Shown: positions 47,098 through 60,662 of the stretch, one piece after another
Numbering within the stretch: the first letter of the stretch is position 1
Layout: each line of letters begins with the position of its first letter
Source: Mycolicibacterium arabiense
GTDB taxonomy: Bacteria > Actinomycetota > Actinomycetes > Mycobacteriales > Mycobacteriaceae
Direction: 5' to 3'
DNA length: 64,000 nt
Assembly (NCBI RefSeq): GCF_010731815.2
Contig: NZ_AP022593.1
Span: forward strand, 4,030,001-4,094,000
Position numbers and translations under genes: made by a program
Notes under the pieces: model-generated
The model's database searches: none
What the model was told of the DNA's origin: nothing
Seen by the model: the letters and a program-made list of their open reading frames with translations, nothing else

Positions 47098-47742
47098 GTG
47101 ATCGACGAATGGCTGGAAGACGCAACACGTTTCACGACGGTGCAGGGCCTTGCGCGGGTCGAGGCCGCCGCCCGGGCGCGGCGGCTCGCGGCCATGGTCG
47201 CCGTCCTGGACGCCCGGCAGGCCGCTGACGGACCAGTCGAACGCGAACGGTGGTACCTCGACAACTGGGCTGCGGTGGCCGCTGAGGTGGGCGCGGAGGC
47301 GAACATCACCGCGAGCGCCGCCTCCCACCAGCTGCTGATCGCGGTCGCACTGCGGGACCGCCTGCCGCGGGTGGCGGCAGTGTTCGCCGACGGCCTGGTG
47401 AGCTACCGCGCCGTCGAGGTCATCGTCTGGCGGACGGCGCAGACCGTCGATCCCGTCGCGCTGGCCGCGGTCGACGCAGCGGTGGCCGACGCGTTGGTGA
47501 CCCAGGCGCCGCTGTCAGACGACGCGCTCGCCATGGCCGTCGACGCCGTCGTCGATGCGCTGGACCCAGACGCGATCGACCGGACGGAACGCGGCGCGAA
47601 ATGTCGTGACGTGACCGTGCACTACGACGATGTCGCGGGCACCGCCTACCTGTCGAGCACGTTGTTCGGCCACGAGGCCTGGGCCCTCGAACAGCTCGTC
47701 GACGGCATGGCGGAGGCGGCATGCCCGTCGGATCCCAGGTAA
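47098..47742 (+). pseudogene. Truncated 13E12/DUF222 HNH-endonuclease family gene
   Basis: 214 residues from GTG 47098. The DUF222 region of the mycobacterial 13E12 repeat proteins is recognisable: AAARARRLAAMVAVLDARQAADG, ERERWYLDNWAAVAAEVGAEANITASAASHQLLIAVALRDRLPRVAAVFADGLVSYRAVEVI, DVTVHYDDVAGTAYLSSTLFGHEAWALEQLVDGMAEAACPSDPR. Full-length members continue with about 200 residues including a CxxCxC/HNH nuclease domain; here a stop follows at once and the next gene begins 2 bases away on the other strand. The gene therefore lost its nuclease end. Confidence 0.75.
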
Positions 47743-47743
47743 C

Positions 47744-48217
47744 TCAGCCCGCGCCCTCGGCCCGTGCCTTCAGCCGCTCCAGCGTCAGCCTGATGTGCTC
47801 GGCGTTGGCGGAGTCGCGGTCCATCACGCCGGTGGCCATGCCGCCCGGCTTGCGGAACCAGCCCGGCCGCCGGTCCCAGGTGCTCTCGGTGACGGTGCAC
47901 CCACCGTCGGTGGCCGCCAGGTCGTAGCGCCAGTGCGCGACCGGGATGACCACGCTCTTCACGTCGAAGGCGAACGTGCGGCCCGGCTCTGCGTCGGTCA
48001 CCGTGCAGGTGGTGGTCCACGTTCGCCGCCCGTTGCGGTTGCGGCCCTTGAACACCGCACCCGGCCGGGCGCCATCGCCCGATCGCCACTGCATCTCGGT
48101 CACCTCCTCGCCGATCGCGGCCATCGTCGGCAGGTCCGTGATCAGCGCATACACCGCCTCGGGCGGTGCGGCGATGGTCACCGAGGCACGTGCGGTGGCG
48201 GGTTCGGCGATGGTCAT
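47744..48217 (-). CDS. SRPBCC family protein (polyketide cyclase-like)
   Basis: 157 residues with the START-like fold: ARASVTIAAPPEAVYALITDLPTMAAIGEEVTEMQWRSG, then GRRTWTTTCTVTDAEPGRTFAFDV and AHWRYDLAATDGGCTVTESTWDRRPGWFRKPGG. The family binds hydrophobic ligands; function unknown. Its end abuts the 3' end of the truncated 13E12 gene. It diverges from the DUF427 gene. Confidence 0.8.
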   Translation of the reverse strand: MTIAEPATARASVTIAAPPEAVYALITDLPTMAAIGEEVTEMQWRSGDGARPGAVFKGRNRNGRRTWTTTCTVTDAEPGRTFAFDVKSVVIPVAHWRYDLAATDGGCTVTESTWDRRPGWFRKPGGMATGVMDRDSANAEHIRLTLERLKARAEGAG

Positions 48218-48277
48218 GACGCGATGCTATCGAGCCGGTCAGGAATCCCGGGGCGGTCCGCGCACGTTGGTCCTGAG

Positions 48278-48649
48278 ATGAGCCAGCCCGAGGTACGCCA
48301 GCCCACCGCCGAGCACCCGATCACCGTCACCCCGACCGAGGGACACGTCACGGTCCGCGTACGCGGCCAGGTCGTCGCCGAGACCGACGCAGCCCTGTCG
48401 CTGAAGGAATCGACCTACCCGGTCGTCCAGTACGTCCCCATCGAGGCGGTCGACGCCGGCGCGCTGCGACGCAGCGACACGACGACCTACTGCCCCTACA
48501 AGGGCGAGGCGAACTACTACCACCTCGGCATCGGCGACGAGACCGTCGACGACGCGATCTGGACCTACGAGCAGCCCTACCCGGCCGTCGCGCAGATCGC
48601 AGGCCACGTGGCGTTCTACCCGGACAAGGCCGACGTAGCCGTCTCCTGA
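48278..48649 (+). CDS. DUF427 domain protein (Rv0140-like)
   Basis: 123 residues. VTPTEGHVTVRVRGQVVAETDAALSLKESTYPVVQYVPIEAVD and RRSDTTTYCPYKGEANYYHLGIGDETVDDAIWTYEQPYPAVAQIAGHVAFYPDKADV are the DUF427 signature, a small beta-barrel family of unknown activity. Place and length suit Rv0140 of M. tuberculosis. It precedes the DNA-glycosylase gene by 25 bases. Confidence 0.85.
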   Translation: MSQPEVRQPTAEHPITVTPTEGHVTVRVRGQVVAETDAALSLKESTYPVVQYVPIEAVDAGALRRSDTTTYCPYKGEANYYHLGIGDETVDDAIWTYEQPYPAVAQIAGHVAFYPDKADVAVS

Positions 48650-48674
48650 CCGGTAGTCGGCCGTTCCTGGGAGG

Positions 48675-49601
48675 ATGGTCGGCGTGAACGCAGGACCGGT
48701 ACACCGCACGGTGGTGTTCCCCGGCCCTGTCGGCCCGGCGATGACGCTCTCGCCGCAGCGCCGCGGCCCCGGTGACCCCTGCTATCAGACGGTCGACGGG
48801 GCGATCTGGAAGACCAGCCTGCAGCCCAGCGGCCCCGTCACCGCCCGCATCGTCAAGACCGGGCGCGAGACCGTGGCGTGCGACGCGTGGGGTGCCGGCG
48901 CCGCGGAGTTCATCGAGCACCTGCCCGCGTTCCTCGGGTTCGACGACGACACCTCGGGCTTTGCGCCGGACGAGCCGACGATCGCGGCTGCGCATCGGCG
49001 CGTCCCGCACCTGCGGATCGGACGCACCGGCCGCGTGCTGGAAGCGCTGATTCCGGCCGTGCTCGAACAGCGCGTCACCGGCAAGGACGCGTTCCGGGCG
49101 TGGCGCCTGCTGGTCACGAAGTTCGGCAGCCCGGCGCCAGGGCCCGCCCCCGCGCGAATGCGGGTGCCACCACCCGCGGAGGTGTGGTGCCGCATCCCGT
49201 CCTGGGAGTTCCACCTCGCCAACGTCGACCCGGGACGCGCGCGGACCATCGTGCTGTGCGCTGCGCGCGCCAACTCCATCGAGCGTCTGACCGCCCGGCC
49301 CAGCGCGCAGGCCCGCACGGCGCTGCAGTCCCTGCCCGGGGTCGGGGAGTGGACCACCGCCGAGACCGCCCAGCGCGCCTGGGGCGACCCCGACGCCCTC
49401 TCGGTCGGCGACTACCACCTGTCGAACATGGTGGGGTCCACCCTCCTCGGCCGTCGCATCGACGACGACGCCATGCTCGAACTCCTCGAGCCGCTGCGGC
49501 CACACCGCCAGCGTGCGGTCCGGCTGCTGGAGGTCAGCGGTCTGGCGCGCAATCCGCGGTTCGGCGCACGGCTGGCGATCCCGGACCTGCGCTCCCTCTG
49601 A
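48675..49601 (+). CDS. DNA-3-methyladenine glycosylase 2 family (HhH-GPD), Rv0142-like
   Basis: 308 residues, same as recalled for Rv0142. The helix-hairpin-helix motif is LQSLPGVGEWTTAETAQRAWG and the catalytic region DALSVGDYHLSNMVGSTLLG has the Asp of HhH-GPD enzymes (as in AlkA). ALIPAVLEQRVTGKDAFRAWRLLV precedes it. It probably removes alkylated bases in base-excision repair. GTG 48684 is an alternative start. Confidence 0.82.
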   Translation: MVGVNAGPVHRTVVFPGPVGPAMTLSPQRRGPGDPCYQTVDGAIWKTSLQPSGPVTARIVKTGRETVACDAWGAGAAEFIEHLPAFLGFDDDTSGFAPDEPTIAAAHRRVPHLRIGRTGRVLEALIPAVLEQRVTGKDAFRAWRLLVTKFGSPAPGPAPARMRVPPPAEVWCRIPSWEFHLANVDPGRARTIVLCAARANSIERLTARPSAQARTALQSLPGVGEWTTAETAQRAWGDPDALSVGDYHLSNMVGSTLLGRRIDDDAMLELLEPLRPHRQRAVRLLEVSGLARNPRFGARLAIPDLRSL

Positions 49602-49609
49602 GCCGAGGC

Positions 49610-49638
49610 GGTGATTAGCCGTCGACGCAGGTGGGTAG
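49610..49638 (+). promoter_or_regulatory. Sigma-F-like promoter of dps
   Basis: GGTGATT (49610-49616), 16 bases, then GGGTAG (49633-49638), about 34 bases before the ATG. The GGGTA element is the sigma-F -10 motif and stress sigma factors are known to drive Dps1 in M. smegmatis. The maltokinase upstream region has the same elements at the same spacing. Confidence 0.5.
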
Positions 49639-49671
49639 GCCCTTGGAGACCCTGAGCCGAAGGAGCTACAG

Positions 49672-50223
49672 ATGAGTGGATTCACCGTGCCCGGCATGAC
49701 CGACGCGAACAGCCGTCAGGTCACCGAGATGCTGCAGCGGCTACTGAGCGCTTACAACGACCTGCACCTCACGCTCAAGCACGTGCACTGGAACGTCGTC
49801 GGCCCGAACTTCATCGGCGTCCACGAAATGATCGACCCGCAGGTCGACCTGGTGCGCGGATACGCCGACGAGGTAGCCGAGCGCATCGCCGCCCTCGGGG
49901 CATCGCCCAAGGGGACGCCCGGCGCGATCCTGTCCGACCGCACCTGGGACGACTACTCGGTCGGCCGCGACACCGTCCCGGCCCACCTCGGCGCGCTGAA
50001 CCTCGTCTACAACGGGGTGATCGAGGATGCGCGAAAGTCGATGGAGCGCCTCGACGAACTCGATCCGGTATCGCAGGACATGGTGATCGCACAGCTCGGC
50101 GAACTGGAGAAGTTCCAGTGGTTCGTCCGCGCCCACCTCGAGAACTCCGGTGGTGAACTGACCACCGGGGGCGCGAAGACCGAGAAGCAGGCGGCGAGCA
50201 AGGCGAAGAAGAAGTCCAAGTAG
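49672..50223 (+). CDS. dps: Dps ferritin-like DNA-binding protein (Dps1 type)
   Basis: 183 residues. YNDLHLTLKHVHWNVVGPNFIGVHEMIDPQVDLVRGYADEVAERIAALGASPKGTPGAI is nearly the M. smegmatis Dps1 sequence, with the ferroxidase ligands in HVHWN, HEMID and DEVAE. The C-terminal tail (GGAKTEKQAASKAKKKSK) is lysine-rich and mediates DNA binding. The dodecamer stores iron and shields DNA in starvation or oxidative stress. An AAGGAGC site precedes the ATG. Confidence 0.94.
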   Translation: MSGFTVPGMTDANSRQVTEMLQRLLSAYNDLHLTLKHVHWNVVGPNFIGVHEMIDPQVDLVRGYADEVAERIAALGASPKGTPGAILSDRTWDDYSVGRDTVPAHLGALNLVYNGVIEDARKSMERLDELDPVSQDMVIAQLGELEKFQWFVRAHLENSGGELTTGGAKTEKQAASKAKKKSK

Positions 50224-50235
50224 TAGTTCACGCTG

Positions 50236-50262
50236 GGGCCCGTGTCGTCACGACACGGGCCC
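50236..50262. terminator. Bidirectional terminator hairpin between dps and the ClC gene
   Basis: GGGCCCGTGTCGT-C-ACGACACGGGCCC is a perfect 13-bp stem, 12 bases after the dps stop and 15 bases from the end of the opposing ClC gene. A short TT follows. It serves as terminator for one or both genes. Confidence 0.8.
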
Positions 50263-50277
50263 TTCGCGTGCGCGGGG

Positions 50278-51663
50278 TCAGCGGTCGGGCGGCACGAACT
50301 CCGTGCTGCGGTCGTAGCGCTGCGCCTCGTAGATGGATACGTCGGTCCGGCTGATCAGCATGTAGGCGATGCCGACGGTGATCATCGCTCCGGGCAGCAC
50401 CGAGAACGACCCCGTCATCTCCGCGACCATGATCATCACCGCCAGCGGTGCGTGTGCGACGCTGCCGAAGCAGGCCATCATCGCGACGACCACGAAGACC
50501 CCTGGGCCGTCGGGGATTCCGGGCAAGCCGGACAGGTCGGCGAGGCGCCAGATCGCCGCGCCGACGAAGGCCCCGATCACGACGCCCGGCCCGAAGATGC
50601 CTCCCGACCCGCCCGTGCCGACGGTCAGCGACGTGGCGACGATCTTCGCAAACGGCAGCACGATCACGATCCACACCGGAATCAGCAGCAGCGTCTCGCG
50701 CGCCGACGCGGCCTGTGCCCAGCCGTAGCCGCTGGACAGGATCTGCGGTATCGCCAGCGCCATCAAACCCACCAGTAGTCCGCCGACCGCCGGCTTCACC
50801 ACCTTGTTGCCCGGGAGTCGCCGCGTGAGCGCGACCGTCGCGTAGAACGTCCGCGCGTACAGGTAACCGACTGCGGCAGCGACGATTCCGATCACCGCGA
50901 ACCACGGCAGATCGACGGGGTCGAAGCGGTAGTCGGGCACCACGAAGCCGAACAGTGGATCGAATCCGAGGATCGACCCGTACACCGCATAGGCGGTACC
51001 GGAGGTGATGAAGCCGGGAATCAGTGCGCGATAGTCGAAGTCGAAGCGGTAGACGATCGACGCGGCCAGCACCGCGCCGCCCAGCGGTGCCCCGAAGATC
51101 GCGCCGATGCCCGAGCCGATGCCGATCGACACGGCCACGCGACCGTCGGCGTCGGCGAGGTCGAGGCGGCGGGCGAGCAGCGAACCGAAGCCCGCCGAGA
51201 TCTGCGCCGTGGGCCCCTCCCGTCCCGCCGAACCGCCAGAACCGATCGTCAGCGCGCTCGAGACCATCTTCACCAGCACCACGCGGGCGCGGATGGCCCG
51301 CGGGTCGCTGTGCACCGCCTCGATGGCGCTGTCGGTGCCGTGGCCCTCGGCCTCGGGGGCGAGCTTGGCGACGATCCACGCCGAGACCAACGCGCCGCCC
51401 ATCGTGATCAGGGGGATCGCCCACCAACGCGGGAAGCCGGTGCTGCCGGCGTCACCGCCGTCACCGGCGGCGGTGGGCACGTCGTAGCCGCCCAGGTAAC
51501 CGAGCAGGAACCGGCCGGTGTACTCCATCGCCAGGTAGAACACGACGGCCCCGAGGCCGGCGATCACTCCGATCGCGACGCCGAGGATGAGCCACTTGCG
51601 CAGATAGCCGGAGTTCCGGATGAAGGCGCCTACCCCACCGGTGGACTCGCGCGCCTGCGACAT
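50278..51663 (-). CDS. ClC-family chloride channel/antiporter (Rv0143c-like)
   Basis: 461 residues. ClC signatures are present: GSGGSAGREGPTAQI with the gating Glu, GTGGSGGIFGPGVVIGAF, and helix R-like end with VSIYEAQRYDRS. About 10-12 helices in an antiparallel repeat. The gating Glu suggests either channel or H+/Cl- exchanger. No CBS domain follows. It is the counterpart of Rv0143c by place. Confidence 0.9.
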   Translation of the reverse strand: MSQARESTGGVGAFIRNSGYLRKWLILGVAIGVIAGLGAVVFYLAMEYTGRFLLGYLGGYDVPTAAGDGGDAGSTGFPRWWAIPLITMGGALVSAWIVAKLAPEAEGHGTDSAIEAVHSDPRAIRARVVLVKMVSSALTIGSGGSAGREGPTAQISAGFGSLLARRLDLADADGRVAVSIGIGSGIGAIFGAPLGGAVLAASIVYRFDFDYRALIPGFITSGTAYAVYGSILGFDPLFGFVVPDYRFDPVDLPWFAVIGIVAAAVGYLYARTFYATVALTRRLPGNKVVKPAVGGLLVGLMALAIPQILSSGYGWAQAASARETLLLIPVWIVIVLPFAKIVATSLTVGTGGSGGIFGPGVVIGAFVGAAIWRLADLSGLPGIPDGPGVFVVVAMMACFGSVAHAPLAVMIMVAEMTGSFSVLPGAMITVGIAYMLISRTDVSIYEAQRYDRSTEFVPPDR

Positions 51664-51672
51664 GGCCGGATG

Positions 51673-52482
51673 CTAGCAGCGGTAGGCGGTCAGCCGGGCG
51701 GTGATCGCCACCCTGCCGTCGGCGCCGATGGCCTGTGCATCGGCCACCCCGCTGCGTCGGCCGACACGCAAGGGTCTTGCCTCGTAACGAGATTCATCGC
51801 CAGCGAGGAACTGCCGGAGGAAGTTCACCCGCAGTGATGCGGTGGTCAGAGGGTCGTCGGTGCGTCCGGCGTTCACTGCGGCGGACGCGGCCATCTCCAG
51901 GCCCGCCGACGCCACGCCGCCGTGGACGACGCCCATGGAGTTCTCGAGCACGCGGTCATGAGACTGGGGCAACACCACCGTCGCCCCGTCGGTGCGGGCG
52001 GGGCCGACGCTCGCCTTGGCCGCCAGCCCCGTCCGTGGCTCCATCGACCCGGCGTCGAGGGGCGATTCGGCGAACGTGGCGGGGGACACGATGTAGAACG
52101 ACCGCACCGTGCCCGAGGCGATCACCACGTCGCCGATCCGGAACGCGCATTCGGCGAGCGCCGTCGCCGTCTTGGCGCCGAGTGGCACTGACGTCCCGAG
52201 TACTAGTGCGTCCTCTGCGGCGGCGACCACCGCCGTCGCGTCGGGGCTGGCCTCCAGCGCCAACTCGCTCGACACCGTCCACTCGTCGGTGGCCTGACGG
52301 CGGAAGTTGACCACGCCGCCGATGTGGTCGAGCAGCATGGCCAGCGAGGCGAGACTGGGCAGGCCCGTGATCGGGTTGACCATGTCGCGGATCGGCATCG
52401 TCGCGCGGCAGCCGGCGGGCCCCTCCTCGAGCGTGTCGATGTCGAAGCGGCCGATCGGGGTGTTGAGAGCGTGTGGGGACAT
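51673..52482 (-). CDS. PaaI-type thioesterase family protein (double hotdog)
   Basis: 269 residues in two related halves: about 1-125 (MVNPITGLPSLASLAMLLDHIGGVVNFRRQ) and about 150-269 (ENSMGVVHGGVASAGLEMAASAAVNAGRTDDPLTTASLRVNFLRQF). The second has the PaaI motif with the HGG loop; the first is divergent. Such proteins hydrolyse acyl-CoA thioesters. The stop lies 9 bases from the ClC start. A CsoR-like palindrome with a TAGGAT -10 upstream suggests metal-linked control, which is unusual for this family. Confidence 0.8.
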   Translation of the reverse strand: MSPHALNTPIGRFDIDTLEEGPAGCRATMPIRDMVNPITGLPSLASLAMLLDHIGGVVNFRRQATDEWTVSSELALEASPDATAVVAAAEDALVLGTSVPLGAKTATALAECAFRIGDVVIASGTVRSFYIVSPATFAESPLDAGSMEPRTGLAAKASVGPARTDGATVVLPQSHDRVLENSMGVVHGGVASAGLEMAASAAVNAGRTDDPLTTASLRVNFLRQFLAGDESRYEARPLRVGRRSGVADAQAIGADGRVAITARLTAYRC

Positions 52483-52516
52483 TGCCTACGAGCTTGCGGC
52501 CCGGGTTTGCGGGGGC

Positions 52517-52533
52517 ATACCCCCAGGGGGTAG
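52517..52533. promoter_or_regulatory. CsoR/RicR-like copper box
   Basis: TACCCCC-A-GGGGGTA (52518-52532) is a perfect 15-bp palindrome, within ATACCCCCAGGGGGTAG. It matches the TACCCC...GGGGTA form of copper-sensing CsoR/RicR sites. On the minus strand a -10-like TAGGAT (52537-52542) sits just before it, so binding would block the thioesterase promoter. Between this box and 52775 I see no supported gene. Confidence 0.5.
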
Positions 52534-52775
52534 CAAATCCTAAGAATCCGACCAGGCTTTCCGGCAAACGACGAAATCCGCATTCCAGCACGTACTGGGC
52601 GGCTCGTACCGGCACCGCAAACCCGAGCGGCCAGCGGTGCAGTGACGTGCGTCGCACCCCTCGCAGGTCCAGGTGGGGCCGACGGTGCCAAACCGCAAGG
52701 CGCTCAAGGCTTCTGCCTTCGGAGAACCGGTGCGCGGTCCGATGGGAAAAGGCCAGTTCACGACCCTGGTTAGGG

Positions 52776-52781
52776 GATACT
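52776..52781 (+). promoter_or_regulatory. -10 element of the gltB leader
   Basis: GATACT is followed by AAGTTGGC and an ATG at 52790, so the transcript would begin at or just before that ATG. No strong -35 is visible. The leader to gltB would be about 186 bases. Confidence 0.35.
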
Positions 52782-52789
52782 AAGTTGGC

Positions 52790-52888
52790 ATGTCAGGCGG
52801 TGTTTGTCATATCGTTTCACCACTCGAGGCGGATGGGACGAAAGCCCGTCGTTCAGTGCTGCACGAAGGCACCCCCATCGCCCAGTAG
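52790..52888 (+). CDS. Possible leaderless upstream ORF before gltB
   Basis: 32 codons (MSGGVCHIVSPLEADGTK... ending GTPIAQ, TAG 52886-52888). The ATG lies 8 bases after the -10-like GATACT, as in leaderless mycobacterial mRNAs. The stop is 87 bases before the gltB ATG, and a stem-capable segment GGCAGTCGCC...GGCTGCC follows. It may be an attenuator or upstream regulatory peptide for glutamate synthase. It is supported only by position; no homologue is known to me. Confidence 0.3.
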   Translation: MSGGVCHIVSPLEADGTKARRSVLHEGTPIAQ

Positions 52889-52975
52889 GCAGTCGCCCGC
52901 CGACGAGCACGGTTGTTGGCTGCCACACAGACTTGCTGCGCGCAAGCGTGAGAGAAAAGGTCAGGTGGGACGCCA

Positions 52976-57551
<4,576 letters not shown>

Positions 57552-57559
<8 letters not shown>

Positions 57560-59018
57560 CCCACGCGGCTTCCTCAAGCACACCCACCGCGAGACCCCGC
57601 AGCGCCGGCCGGTCGACCTGCGGCTGCGCGACTGGAAAGAAGTCTACGAGGACTTCTCCCATGAGACGCTGCAGAACCAGGCTGCTCGCTGCATGGACTG
57701 CGGTATCCCGTTCTGCCACAACGGCTGTCCGCTCGGAAACCTGATCCCGGAGTGGAACGACCTGGTGTTCCGGGACCGGTGGCGTGACTCCATCGAGCGG
57801 CTGCACGCCACGAACAACTTCCCTGAGTTCACCGGGCGGCTGTGTCCGGCGCCGTGCGAGGCGTCCTGCGTCCTCGGCATCAACCAGGACCCGGTGACGA
57901 TCAAGCAGGTCGAGGTCGAGATCATCGACAACGCCTTCAACGAGGGCTGGGTCGTCCCGCTACCCCCGGATCGCCTGACCGGCAAGAAGGTTGCCGTCGT
58001 CGGGTCGGGTCCCGCGGGTCTGGCCGCCGCCCAGCAGCTGACCAGGGCCGGGCACGACGTGACGGTGTTCGAGCGCGCCGACCGCATCGGCGGGCTGCTG
58101 CGCTACGGCATCCCCGAGTTCAAGATGGAGAAGCGCCACATCGACCGTCGGCTGGAGCAGATGGCCGCCGAGGGCACCAAGTTCCAGACCGGCGTGAACG
58201 TCGGCGTCGACCTGACCGTCGAGCAGATGCGCTCCGAGTTCGACGCAGTGGTCCTGGCCGGTGGCGCCACCGATGCGCGCGACCTGCCGATCCCCGGCCG
58301 CGAACTCGACGGCATCCACCAGGCCATGGAGTTCCTGCCGTGGGCCAACCGCGTGCAGCTCGGTGACTCCGTCGTCGACGAGGACGGCCAGCCGCCGATC
58401 ACCGCCAAGGGCAAGCGCGTCGTCATCATTGGTGGTGGCGACACCGGCGCGGACTGCCTCGGCACGTCGCACCGGCAGGGTGCGGTCAGCGTGCACCAGT
58501 TCGAGATCATGCCGCGTCCGCCGGAGACCCGCGCCGACACCACCCCGTGGCCGACCTACCCGCTGATGTACCGGGTGTCCTCGGCGCACGAAGAGGGCGG
58601 CGAACGCGTCTTCTCCGTCAACACCGAGGAGTTCATCGGCAAGGACGGCCACGTCGCCGCGCTGAAGGTCAACGAGGTCGAGATGAAGGCGGGCAAGTTC
58701 GAGAAGGTCGAAGGCAGCGACTTCGAACTCGAGGCCGACCTGGTGCTGCTCGCCATGGGCTTCGTGGGCCCGGAGAAGACCGGCCTGATCAACAACCTGC
58801 GCGTCGAGCTGACCGACCGTGGCAACGTCAAGCGTGACGACGACTTCCAGACCTCGGTCCCCGGGGTGTTCGTCGCGGGTGACATGGGCCGTGGCCAGTC
58901 GCTGATCGTGTGGGCGATCGCCGAGGGCCGTGCCGCGGCCGCCGGCGTCGACAAGTACCTGATGGGTCAGTCGGCGCTGCCTGCGCCGATCCGGCCGACC
59001 GCCGCGCCGCAGCGCTGA
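57552..59018 (+). CDS. gltD: Glutamate synthase small subunit
   Basis: 488 residues; ATG overlaps the gltB stop by 8 bases. The N-terminal 4Fe-4S cluster region has [29 protein letters not shown] and [17 protein letters not shown] binding is [19 protein letters not shown] and NADPH binding [39 protein letters not shown] is the C-terminal FAD motif. It passes electrons from NADPH to GltB. Confidence 0.96.
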
Positions 59019-59021
59019 TTC

Positions 59022-59145
59022 CTCGCGAGGTCTACACCACTGTCGTTCTCGCATGGGTGATCGCGACGCTGGGGTAGATCTCGCGAGGTCTACACCACCG
59101 TCGTTCCCGCGTGGGTGGTCGCGACGCTGGAGTAGATCTCGCGAG
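59022..59145. repeat. Tandem pair of imperfect hairpins after gltD
   Basis: A 58-base unit occurs twice. Each copy folds on itself: arms 59022-59045/59064-59087 and 59080-59103/59122-59145, each 24 bases with about three mismatches and an 18-base loop. The two hairpins share the palindrome CTCGCGAG (59080-59087). They start 4 bases after gltD and probably terminate transcription. Between 59146 and 59316 I see only a possible -10 (TAATAG, 59249-59254) and an inverted pair TAACACCA / TGGTGTTA. Confidence 0.65.
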
Positions 59146-59316
59146 GGTGACGCCGCCTGACGTGAGTCACATCCGTAACACCAGCCACTCCAAAAACATC
59201 AGCCTTTTATTCGGCGTGCCGTTTGGTGTTAGCCACGTCACAGGTGTCTAATAGTCCTGCGGGGGTCGCGAGACTGTGGCCCTACGGTGCAGCCATACGA
59301 CCCAGGAGTCAACACC

Positions 59317-59457
59317 GTGCACATGAACCCGCTTTCACAATCGCGGATGAGGCGTATCGCCTGGTCATACCTCCGCCACCCCGTGAAGAGCCGCGAATTC
59401 CCGGCCAAGCACGAACGCCTCATCACCCCGGCCGAGATGTATCGATACGGCTTCTGA
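59317..59457 (+). CDS. Small basic protein (46 residues)
   Basis: GTG 59317 to TGA 59457; ATG 59323 is a second start. AGGAG (59303-59307) is nine bases before the GTG. The product begins MHMNPLSQSRMRRIAWSYL and ends ITPAEMYRYGF, and is rich in Arg and aromatic residues. A -10-like TAATAG lies about 60 bases upstream. I do not recognise the family. Short proteins of this style occur in mycobacterial intergenic regions, and the ribosome binding site plus own promoter make translation plausible. Confidence 0.5.
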   Translation: MHMNPLSQSRMRRIAWSYLRHPVKSREFPAKHERLITPAEMYRYGF

Positions 59458-59521
59458 GCCCCGACCGGCGTCGTGTGTGCGACCGCCAGTTGTTTGCTTA
59501 GCCGACTTATCTACCTCGCCG

Positions 59522-60652
<1,131 letters not shown>

Positions 60653-60662
60653 CGTCTCCCTC

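Noticed and set aside
52540..52761. 73-codon minus-strand frame with six cysteines near the CsoR-like box, reminiscent of a metallothionein
   Set aside because: No ribosome binding site or promoter, cysteine spacing unlike known mycobacterial metallothionein, and codon usage not gene-like.
59022..59145. CRISPR array
   Set aside because: Only two units, without unique spacers; each unit is a long inverted repeat.
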